64,000 nucleotides of DNA from JBFKQC01 sp041627895. GTDB lineage: Bacteria > Pseudomonadota > Alphaproteobacteria > Rhodobacterales > Rhodobacteraceae. Made by a program: the position numbers and the translations under genes. The DNA is taken from the NCBI GenBank assembly GCA_041627895.1, contig JBFKQC010000002.1, positions 1 to 64,000 on the forward strand. Direction: 5' to 3'. Below, piece after piece: positions 25,620 to 32,722 of this stretch; the first letter of the stretch is position 1; the number at the start of each line of letters is the position of its first letter. The notes under the pieces were generated by a model, which saw nothing but the letters and a program-made list of their open reading frames with translations, made no database searches and was not told the DNA's origin.

Positions 25620-26349
25620 GCGCCTCACCGCGGCCCGCGGCATCAGGCTGATTCTTGCCGTCCAGATCGCCATCGCGGCGATCCTGTTCGCCGGCGACAT
25701 CGCGCGCGTGCTGCCGCAGGCCGCGCTGCGCCCCGACGCGCCGGGCCTGACCCAGCCGGTGCTGCCCGGCGACCAGACGCGGCGCTACGACCGCCGCCAC
25801 GTGCCCGCCGGCCCCGCCGCGCCCGGCACCGCCGACATGCCCTCGCGGCTGCTGTTCGAGCTGGAGGGCGACACGCTGACGCTGACCGGCGCGATCGCCG
25901 AGCGCGACGCCGCGCGGTTCGACGACTGGCTGTCGGGCCGCGAACTGCCCGCCACCGTCATGCTGCATTCCACCGGCGGCTCGGTCACCGACGCGCTCGC
26001 CATCGGCCGCCGCCTGCGCGCCGCCGGCGCCGCGACCGAGGTTGCCGCGGGCCGCGCCTGTCTCTCGGCCTGCCCCTACATCCTCGCCGCCGGCACCGAA
26101 CGCCGCGTGCATCGCGACGCCTATGTCGGCGTGCACCAGCACTATTTCGGCGAGAACACCGCGCTTCCGGCTTTCCTCGCGGTCGAGGACATCCAGCGTG
26201 GCCAGGGCGAGGTGATGGGATATCTCGCCGAGATGGGCATCGACCTGCGCCTGATGCAGCACGCGCTGACCACCCCGCCAGAGGATATCTACATCCTCGT
26301 GCCGCAGGAACTCGAAGATTACGGGCTGGCAACCGCGGTCACCGGTTAG
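25612..26349 (+). CDS. Membrane-anchored ClpP-like (COG3904-type) protein
   Basis: This 245-residue protein has an N-terminal membrane anchor (about 11-32, IRLILAVQIAIAAILFAG), a linker, and a ClpP-crotonase-like domain (about 80-230). Within it, LHSTGGSVTDALAIGRRLR and GRACLSACPYILAAG match the small predicted periplasmic serine-protease family. The serine in LSAC is the likely nucleophile, and HQHYFG a possible histidine. It is coupled to the coiled-coil membrane protein by an 8-bp overlap, suggesting a substrate or adaptor relationship. The actual substrate is unknown. Confidence 0.7.
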   Translation: MTERLTAARGIRLILAVQIAIAAILFAGDIARVLPQAALRPDAPGLTQPVLPGDQTRRYDRRHVPAGPAAPGTADMPSRLLFELEGDTLTLTGAIAERDAARFDDWLSGRELPATVMLHSTGGSVTDALAIGRRLRAAGAATEVAAGRACLSACPYILAAGTERRVHRDAYVGVHQHYFGENTALPAFLAVEDIQRGQGEVMGYLAEMGIDLRLMQHALTTPPEDIYILVPQELEDYGLATAVTG

Positions 26350-26437
26350 GCCGGGGCGGGCCCTGGCGGAACCGGACGGGCTGCCCATCGCATATTGCGG
26401 GATTTGCCATTGCAGTTCGAATCGGCGCCATCGCCGG

Positions 26438-26460
26438 CCGAAGCCGATACGGCGAAGCGT
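26438..26460. repeat. Dispersed repeat core, copy C
   Basis: In the 156-bp gap before nusB, the segment GAAGCCGATACGGCGAAGCG matches the core of copy A (GAAGCCGATCCGGCGAAGCG) with one difference. The flanks do not align well and the hairpin tail is missing, so this is a decayed or partial copy. Confidence 0.45.
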
Positions 26461-26505
26461 GAGACATCGTGCGCCGCACGACCGCATTGCCGGCCACGGC
26501 CGGCC

Positions 26506-26967
26506 TCAGAACGCCTCCGGGCGTGCCTCGCGGGCCATGTGGTCGAGCACCGCATTGACGAATTTCGGCTCGCGGCCTTCGGGGAAGAACGCCTTGGCCA
26601 CGTCGACGAATTCGCTGATCACAACGCGGGGCGGCGTCTCGCCCGCCAGCAACTCGGCGCCGCCCGCGCGGAACAGCGCGCGCAGCGTCGGGTCGATCCG
26701 CGCGATCGGCCATTTCGCCACCAGGGCGCGGTCGGTCATCTGGTCGATCCGCGCCTGCTCGTTCACCGCCCGGTCGACCAGCGCGCGAAACAGCTCCACA
26801 TCGCCCTCGACCATCTCGTCGTCGTCGAGGCGCTCGCCGAAGCGGAAGTCCTCGAACTCGCGCGCGACCTTGTCCGCGGTCTGGCCCGAGGCCTCCATCT
26901 GAAACAGCGCCTGCACCGCGTAGAGCCGCGCAGCAGATTTCATCTGGCGCTTGGTGGGTGTGGTCAT
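26506..26967 (-). CDS. nusB: Transcription antitermination factor NusB
   Basis: This 153-residue RNA-binding protein joins NusE at boxA of rRNA transcripts. It has the all-helical NusB pattern starting RQMKSAARLYAVQALFQME (about 8-26) and ending VVISEFVDVAKAFFPEGREPKFVNAVLDHMAR. The ATG at 26967 is the canonical start and overlaps the end of ribH by 4 bp, the usual ribH-nusB coupling. Confidence 0.95.
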   Translation of the reverse strand: MTTPTKRQMKSAARLYAVQALFQMEASGQTADKVAREFEDFRFGERLDDDEMVEGDVELFRALVDRAVNEQARIDQMTDRALVAKWPIARIDPTLRALFRAGGAELLAGETPPRVVISEFVDVAKAFFPEGREPKFVNAVLDHMAREARPEAF

Positions 26968-27521
26968 GCGGGGTCGGATCCGCCGCCGCCCGGTCCGCCG
27001 GCCACCCGATAGCTCTCGCCCGGCGCGACAAAGCCGATGCCGCCCCTGGCGTCGCCCCATCTGCGCGCCAGCGCGATCAGGTGCAGCGCCGCCTCGGCCG
27101 CGCCGCCGCCCTTGTTCTGGCCTTTCGCCTCGGCCCGCACTTCCGCCTGCTCGCGATTTTCCACCGTCAGGATGCCGTTGCCGACGCAGCAGCCCTGCAG
27201 CCCAAGAAGCGTCAGGCCGCGGGACGAATCGTTGCAGACCGTGTCGTAATGCGTGGTCTCGCCGCGAATGACGCAGCCCAGCGCCACGTAGCCGTCGTAA
27301 TTCGACAGCCGGTGCGCCAGCGCGATCGCCTGCGGCACCTCCAGCGCGCCCGGAACCTCGGCCGTGTCGTGCGTGGCGCCGGCCGCCTCCAGCGCCGCGC
27401 GGGCGCCGGCCAGCAACTGGTCGGCGATATCCCTGTAATAGGGCGCCACGACGATCAGCACTTTGACCGGGCGCTCGAATGCCGGCAGCGGCAGGGTGTG
27501 GTGGCTTTCGGACTGGGCCAT
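26964..27521 (-). CDS. ribH: 6,7-dimethyl-8-ribityllumazine synthase
   Basis: This 185-residue enzyme condenses the ribityl-aminopyrimidine with dihydroxybutanone phosphate in riboflavin synthesis. It keeps VPGALEVPQAIA, GCVIRGETTHYDTVC with the catalytic histidine, and the NGILTVEN segment. It is a little longer than usual because of a glycine-rich tail. It lies 4 bp after ribB and overlaps nusB. Confidence 0.95.
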   Translation of the reverse strand: MAQSESHHTLPLPAFERPVKVLIVVAPYYRDIADQLLAGARAALEAAGATHDTAEVPGALEVPQAIALAHRLSNYDGYVALGCVIRGETTHYDTVCNDSSRGLTLLGLQGCCVGNGILTVENREQAEVRAEAKGQNKGGGAAEAALHLIALARRWGDARGGIGFVAPGESYRVAGGPGGGGSDPA

Positions 27522-27525
27522 GCGC

Positions 27526-28635
27526 CTACTCCTTCGGGATCGGCCGGGTGCCCTCGATCGACAGCCCGTAGCCTTCGAGCCCCACGACCTTGGGCCTGGC
27601 GGAATTGGTCAGCAGGATCAGCCGGCCGAGCCCCAGCGACGACAGGATCTGCGCGCCGAGCCCGTATTGCCGCAAGGTCTGCGGCGAGACCTCTTCCTCC
27701 ATCACCAGCTTCATGTGCGTGTCGCGCAACAGGACCAGCACGCCGCGCCCCTCGCGCGCGATCACCTGCATCGCGTGGCCGAACTCGCTCGACCGGCCGG
27801 GCGCGCCGACGCCGACGATGTCGAGCATCGGGTCCAGCGTGTGCATCCTGACCAGCACCGGGTCGTCGCCCGAGATGTCGCCCTTGATCAGCACGATATG
27901 CTCGGACCCATGGGTTTCGTCGGTATAGACCCGCATCGCCCATTCGCCGCCGAACTCGCTGGTGATCATGCGTTCGGTGGTCACCGTGACCAGGTTGTCG
28001 TTGCGCCGGCGATAGGCGATCAAGTCGCTGATCGTGCCGATCTTCAGGCCGTGGCGCTGGGCGAACGCGACGAGGTCGGGCAGCCGCGCCATGGTGCCGT
28101 CCTCGTTCATGATCTCGCAGATCACGCCCGAGGGGTTCAGCCCGGCCAGCCGCGCGATGTCCACCGCCGCCTCGGTATGGCCCGCGCGCACCAGCACGCC
28201 GCCGCCGCGGGCGCGCAGCGGAAAGATGTGCCCCGGCGTGGCGATGTCGGCCGCCGTCTTCGTCGGGTCGATGGCCACCGCGACCGTATGCGCCCGGTCA
28301 TGCGCCGAGATGCCGGTCGTCACCCCCTCGCGCGCCTCGATCGAGACGGTGAACGCCGTCTCGTGCCGCGACGAGTTGTAGGACGCCATCAGCGGCAGGC
28401 CCAGCGCGTCGATCCGCTCGCCCGGCAGTGCCAGGCAGATCAGGCCGCGGCCGTGGGTGGCCATGAAGTTGATCGCGTCCGGCGTGCACATCTGGGCCGG
28501 GATCACGAGGTCGCCCTCGTTCTCGCGGTCCTCGTGGTCCACGAGGATGCACATGCGCCCGTTGCGCGCGTCGTCGATGATCTCCTCAAGGGTCGAGATC
28601 GCGTCGGAATAGTCGGTGCCGTTGCCGTCGGCCAT
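27526..28635 (-). CDS. ribB: RibB fused to a degenerate GTP cyclohydrolase II domain (RibBX)
   Basis: This 369-residue protein has an intact DHBP synthase (about 1-205): VDHEDRENEGDLVIPAQ, TPDAINFMATHGRGLICL and the late RAGHTEAAVDIARL carry the acidic and histidine residues that handle ribulose 5-phosphate. The C-terminal 160 residues align with GTP cyclohydrolase II (HIVLIKGD, then VRMHT) but lack the three zinc-binding cysteines and the GxRCDCG region, so this half should be inactive. RibBX variants of this kind are known in Proteobacteria. A separate RibA should exist elsewhere in the genome. The start at 28635 begins MADGNGTDYSDAI. Confidence 0.92.
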   Translation of the reverse strand: MADGNGTDYSDAISTLEEIIDDARNGRMCILVDHEDRENEGDLVIPAQMCTPDAINFMATHGRGLICLALPGERIDALGLPLMASYNSSRHETAFTVSIEAREGVTTGISAHDRAHTVAVAIDPTKTAADIATPGHIFPLRARGGGVLVRAGHTEAAVDIARLAGLNPSGVICEIMNEDGTMARLPDLVAFAQRHGLKIGTISDLIAYRRRNDNLVTVTTERMITSEFGGEWAMRVYTDETHGSEHIVLIKGDISGDDPVLVRMHTLDPMLDIVGVGAPGRSSEFGHAMQVIAREGRGVLVLLRDTHMKLVMEEEVSPQTLRQYGLGAQILSSLGLGRLILLTNSARPKVVGLEGYGLSIEGTRPIPKE

Positions 28636-28691
28636 TGCCGTCTCCTGCCAGTCGCGGGGCACTTAGCCCAACCCGCGCGCCTTCGCCAGCC

Positions 28692-29270
28692 TCATGGCGC
28701 ACCGGCGGCGACGAAGAAGCGATCGGAGGGCAGGAAACCCGCCAGCCGCCCCGCCATCGACCAGTCGCGCTCGAAGGCCGCATCGCCGACCAGCAGCACG
28801 CCGTCGGCCGGCTGGCCCGGGGCGCGGGCGCCGTCGATGGCCGCGCGCATGGCCGACCAGGCCGCAAAGGCCGGCGGCGCCGGGCGCACCGCGTCCAGCA
28901 CCGCGGCGCCGTCCTGCGCCAGCGCGACATCGGCCGGCGCCAGCGGCGCGACCGCCAGCGCGGTTCGCCCGCAGCCGAGCATCGCCGCCAGCCTGGCGGC
29001 GCGGTCGCGTTCCAGCCGCTGGTGCTGCCGGAACAGCCGCAGCGCGTTGGTCGAGAACAGCACCGCCACGATATCGCGCCCGGTCGTGGCGCGAACCGTC
29101 GCGTAGGTCGTGTAGTCGAGCCCGATCTCGGCCGCGCGGCGCACCCGGTTCCGGACCACCTCGATCGGCAGCCGCGGCAGCAGGTCGCGCCGCGCCCTGG
29201 CCCAGCAATGCCGCCGCCAGCCGGCGCCGGGCTCCAGCGCGGGCCCGCCGTTATGGCCGATCCCGGTCAT
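28692..29270 (-). CDS. Conserved hypothetical protein in the rib cluster
   Basis: This 192-residue protein starts MTGIGHNGGPALEPGAGW, then has RRDLLPRLPIEVVRNRVRRA and a mixed alanine-rich body. It lies between ribE and ribB, on the same strand and 56 bp from ribB. It has no signal peptide or clear membrane segment. I do not recognise a named domain; its place suggests a riboflavin-linked or merely co-transcribed role. Confidence 0.65.
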   Translation of the reverse strand: MTGIGHNGGPALEPGAGWRRHCWARARRDLLPRLPIEVVRNRVRRAAEIGLDYTTYATVRATTGRDIVAVLFSTNALRLFRQHQRLERDRAARLAAMLGCGRTALAVAPLAPADVALAQDGAAVLDAVRPAPPAFAAWSAMRAAIDGARAPGQPADGVLLVGDAAFERDWSMAGRLAGFLPSDRFFVAAGAP

Positions 29271-29328
29271 CCCCGCGCCTCATCGGGCTCGGCGCGGGGC
29301 CAGCCCGCCGCGGGCAGCCCCACCGGCC

Positions 29329-29934
29329 TCATCCGCCCCACTCCTGAAGCCGCGCGACATAGCGCGCCAGCGTGTCGATTTCCAGGTTCACGGCGTCGCC
29401 CTCGGCCACCGCGCCCCAGGACGTGACCTCTTTGGTATGCGGAATCAGGTTCACGCCGAACTCGCGCCCCTCGACCTCGTTCACCGTCAGCGAGGTGCCG
29501 TTCAGCGCAACCGAGCCCTTCGGCGCGATGAAGCGCGCCAGCGCCCCGGGCGCGCGAAGCCGCACGCGGGTCGAATCCCCCTCGTCCGCCACCCCCACGA
29601 CCTCGGCCACGCCGTCGACATGGCCCGAGACAATATGCCCGCCCAGTTCGTCGCCCACCTTCAGCGCGCGTTCCAGGTTCAGCCGCTTGCCCGGCGCCCA
29701 GCCGGTGCGGCCGATATTGGTCTTCGACAGGGTCTCGGCACTGATTTCCACGTCGAACCAGCCGCGGGGCGCGGTGCCGGTGGCGACCACCGTCAGGCAG
29801 ACCCCGTCGCAGGCGATCGAGGCACCGATGTCGATTCCGGCGACATCATAGCCGGTCGCGATCCGCGCGCGCAGGTCGCCGCGCCGCTCGACCTCGAGGA
29901 CCTCGCCGATATCGGTGATGATGCCCGTGAACAT
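29329..29934 (-). CDS. ribE: Riboflavin synthase alpha subunit
   Basis: This 201-residue enzyme converts two lumazines to riboflavin. The start MFTGIITDIGEV and the repeated lumazine-binding halves (about 1-97 and 98-195) are typical. GHIVSGHVDGVAEV and SLTVNEV lie in the second. ribD is not in this window. Confidence 0.95.
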   Translation of the reverse strand: MFTGIITDIGEVLEVERRGDLRARIATGYDVAGIDIGASIACDGVCLTVVATGTAPRGWFDVEISAETLSKTNIGRTGWAPGKRLNLERALKVGDELGGHIVSGHVDGVAEVVGVADEGDSTRVRLRAPGALARFIAPKGSVALNGTSLTVNEVEGREFGVNLIPHTKEVTSWGAVAEGDAVNLEIDTLARYVARLQEWGG

Positions 29935-30193
29935 GCGTGTCCCCAAATCTTGCCGCCGATCCGCCCCGCCGGGGCAGCAGGCTTCCGGTGATATCCCGAA
30001 CCGGATCGCCGCCGGAACTCCGCGCCGCCGCGCCGCGCCGGTGCCTCTCTGGCTCTAGCCGTGACGCGCGCCGAGGGCAAGGCCACGCCGAATTACACCT
30101 TTGAGTCACAACTTTGCCCTATTGAACGAACATGCTATGGGCCGGGAAAATGCCGCCCGGGCTTGAACCGGCGCGGCGGCGAGGGTCGAGAGG

Positions 30194-31480
30194 ATGGTAA
30201 CGGGCGACAGGCGCACATTCCTGTTTCTGCAGGGCCCCCACGGGCCGTTCTTCCGTCGCCTGGCGAAAATGCTGCGCGCCGCCGGCGCCGAGACGCTGCG
30301 CGTGGGCTTCAATGCGGGCGACCAGTGGTTCTGGGACCACCGCGCGCGCTTTGTCCCGTTCCGGGCGTCGCAGGACGAATGGGCCGGAACCTTCCGCGAT
30401 ATCGTCGCCGAGAAGGGCGTGACCGACATCGTGCTTTATGGCGACACCCGCCGCATCCATGCCGAGGCGGTGGCCGCCGCGAAGGACCTGGACCTGATGG
30501 TCCACGTCTTCGAGGAGGGCTATCTGCGCCCGTACTGGGTGACCTACGAACGCGGCGGGTCGAACGGCAATTCGGTGCTCATGGATCTCGGCGTGCCCGA
30601 CATGCAGAAGGCGCTGGCCAACGCCGAACTGGATATGCCCGAGCCGCCCGCGCATTGGGGCGACATGCGCCAGCACGTCTTCTACGGCGCGCTCTACCAC
30701 GGCTTTCTGCTGCTCGCGAACCGCCGCTTCCGCAGCTTCAAGCCGCACCGCGCGATGACCGTGGCCCAGGAATTCCGCCTGTATCTCAAGCGGTTGCTGT
30801 TGATGCCCTTCATCTGGGCCGACCGGGTGGTCGCGACCTGGCGCATCAAGTACGGCGGCTTTCCCTATCACCTGGCGCTGTTGCAGCTCGAACACGATTC
30901 GAGCTTTCAGATGCACAGCCCGTTCGCCACGATGACCGAATTCCTGGAAACCGTCATCGAGGGCTTCGCCCGCGGCGCCCCGACGCATCACCATTTCGTC
31001 TTCAAGGCGCACCCGCTGGAAGACGGCCGCGTCAACCTGCGCCGCGAGATCCGGCGCCTCGCGCACGAGCAGGGCGTCGCCGAGCGCGTGCATTACGTGC
31101 GCGGCGGCAAGCTGGCGCAGCTTCTCGACCACGCCCGCGGCGCCGTCACCGTCAACTCGACCGCGGCGCAGCAGGTCTTGTGGCGCGGCCTGCCGCTGAA
31201 GGTCTTCGGGGATGCGGTCTATGCCAAGCCCGAATTCGTCTCGACCCAGCCGCTGGCGGAGTTTTTCGCCCGCCCAAGCCGCCCCGACAGCCGCGCCTAC
31301 CGCGACTACCGGCATTTCCTGCTTGAAACCAGCCAGATCGCCGGGGGCTTCTATTCCGCGCGCGGGCGCCGGCAACTCTTGCGGCAGGTGGTCGACATGA
31401 TGCTCGCGCCCGAAGACCCCTACGAGGCGCTCAGGACCGGCACAGCGGCGCCTCGGCAACAGTTGCGCCTGGTCAAGTAG
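30194..31480 (+). CDS. Capsule polysaccharide biosynthesis protein, KpsS-like
   Basis: This 428-residue protein belongs to the Capsule_synth family (PF05159) and is most like KpsS/LipB, a beta-Kdo transferase that helps build the lipid-linked Kdo primer for capsule export. Landmarks are LFLQGPHGPFFRRLAK (about 10-25), HVFEEGYLRPYWVTYE, FKAHPLEDGRVNLR and VNSTAAQQVLWRGLPLKVFG. It is followed by an outer-membrane exporter and KpsC on the same strand. No ABC transporter genes (kpsMT) are present in this window. Confidence 0.82.
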   Translation: MVTGDRRTFLFLQGPHGPFFRRLAKMLRAAGAETLRVGFNAGDQWFWDHRARFVPFRASQDEWAGTFRDIVAEKGVTDIVLYGDTRRIHAEAVAAAKDLDLMVHVFEEGYLRPYWVTYERGGSNGNSVLMDLGVPDMQKALANAELDMPEPPAHWGDMRQHVFYGALYHGFLLLANRRFRSFKPHRAMTVAQEFRLYLKRLLLMPFIWADRVVATWRIKYGGFPYHLALLQLEHDSSFQMHSPFATMTEFLETVIEGFARGAPTHHHFVFKAHPLEDGRVNLRREIRRLAHEQGVAERVHYVRGGKLAQLLDHARGAVTVNSTAAQQVLWRGLPLKVFGDAVYAKPEFVSTQPLAEFFARPSRPDSRAYRDYRHFLLETSQIAGGFYSARGRRQLLRQVVDMMLAPEDPYEALRTGTAAPRQQLRLVK

Positions 31481-31519
31481 CCCGCACGCCATTTGCGGAC
31501 TGGATTTTTGCACCGCATC

Positions 31520-31534
31520 TCGGTAACTTACCGA
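31520..31534. promoter_or_regulatory. 15-bp palindrome upstream of the exporter gene
   Basis: TCGGTAA-C-TTACCGA is a perfect 7-bp inverted repeat with a one-base centre, located 41 bp before the Wza-like gene in the 94-bp gap after the KpsS-like gene. A one-base loop is too short for an RNA hairpin of this size, so a protein-binding site is more likely. The run AAAAAA follows it. Confidence 0.4.
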
Positions 31535-31574
31535 AAAAAGCTGAGGCAGATACATAGGTCGAGGAGACCGAGCA

Positions 31575-32714
31575 GTGAAAATCCATGGCTCCCGCTGGGC
31601 GAAATCCGTCGCCCTTTTGGCGCTTGTCGGCGTCCTGTCGTCCTGTGGCCTGCCGCGCGGCGGCCCCAACAAACGCGAGATTTTCTCGGGTTCCGTGCAG
31701 AAGCAGGGCGATGCCTTCGTGGTCTCGGTCAACGACCGCGTGACCCGCGCCACCGCCGTGGTCCCGGCGCTCGGCTTCACCCAGGCGTTCCTGGGCGCAG
31801 GCCAGATCGGATCCGACACGATCCGCCCGGGCGACACGCTGGGGCTGACGATCTACGAGAACGTGGAAGACGGGCTGCTGGCCGGCACCGGCACCAATTC
31901 GACCGTGCTCGACGAGGTGCAGGTCGACGGCGCGGGCTTCATCTTCGTGCCTTACGCCGGGCGCATCCGCGCCGCCGGCAACACGCCCGAGGCGATCCGG
32001 CGGATCATCACTGACAAGCTCGACGACCAGACGCCGGACCCGCAGGTCATGGTGCGCCGGCTGGCCGGTGACGGCGCCACGGTCTCGGTGCAGGGCGCGG
32101 TCAACGGCCAGGGCATCTATCCGATCGAGCGCCCGACCCGCACGCTGACGGCGATGCTGGCGCGCGCCGGGGGCGTCGCGGTCGAGCCGGAAATCGCGCG
32201 GATCAGGGTGATCCGCGGCCACCACACCGGCGAGGTCTGGTTCGAGGATCTCTACGACGACCCGCGCCACGACATCGCGCTCAGGGGCGGCGACCGCATC
32301 CTGGTCGAGGCCGACACCCGCAGCTTCACCGCGCTCGGCGCCACCGGCCAGCAAAGCCGCGTGCGCTTCGACACCCAGGTGATCTCGGCGATCGAGGCGA
32401 TCGCCCAGGTCGGCGGGCTGTCGTCGCAGCGCGCCGACCCGACCGGCGTCTTCATCTTCCGCAACGAGCCCGAAGAGATCGTGCACCAGGTTCTCGGCCG
32501 CACCGACCTGATCGGCACGCAGCGCATGGTCTACGTGCTCGACCTGACCGAGCCGAACGGGTTGTTCCTGGCGCGCGACTTCGTGATCCGCGACGGCGAC
32601 ACCGTCTATGTGACCGAGGCGCCCTATGCCCAGTTCTCCAAGGTTCTCGCGGCGGTCACCGGCACGCTCTCGACCGCGGGATCGGTCGCCAACGCCGTCA
32701 ACACCGGCAACTAG
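31575..32714 (+). CDS. Polysaccharide export lipoprotein, Wza/KpsD-like
   Basis: This 379-residue protein has a lipoprotein signal (lipobox LSSC with the acyl-accepting cysteine at 24). A Poly_export domain (about 75-165, with IRPGDTLGLTIYENVE) and two SLBB-type repeats (about 165-260 and 265-355, including VQGAVNGQGIYPI) follow. It should form the outer-membrane channel of capsule export. GGAGAC before the ATG at 31575 serves as the ribosome site. Confidence 0.88.
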   Translation: MKIHGSRWAKSVALLALVGVLSSCGLPRGGPNKREIFSGSVQKQGDAFVVSVNDRVTRATAVVPALGFTQAFLGAGQIGSDTIRPGDTLGLTIYENVEDGLLAGTGTNSTVLDEVQVDGAGFIFVPYAGRIRAAGNTPEAIRRIITDKLDDQTPDPQVMVRRLAGDGATVSVQGAVNGQGIYPIERPTRTLTAMLARAGGVAVEPEIARIRVIRGHHTGEVWFEDLYDDPRHDIALRGGDRILVEADTRSFTALGATGQQSRVRFDTQVISAIEAIAQVGGLSSQRADPTGVFIFRNEPEEIVHQVLGRTDLIGTQRMVYVLDLTEPNGLFLARDFVIRDGDTVYVTEAPYAQFSKVLAAVTGTLSTAGSVANAVNTGN

Positions 32715-32722
32715 TCGCGGGT

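Noticed and set aside
29935..30193. FMN riboswitch near the riboflavin genes
   Set aside because: I could not find the conserved RFN element segments in the leader of ribE or elsewhere in the cluster.
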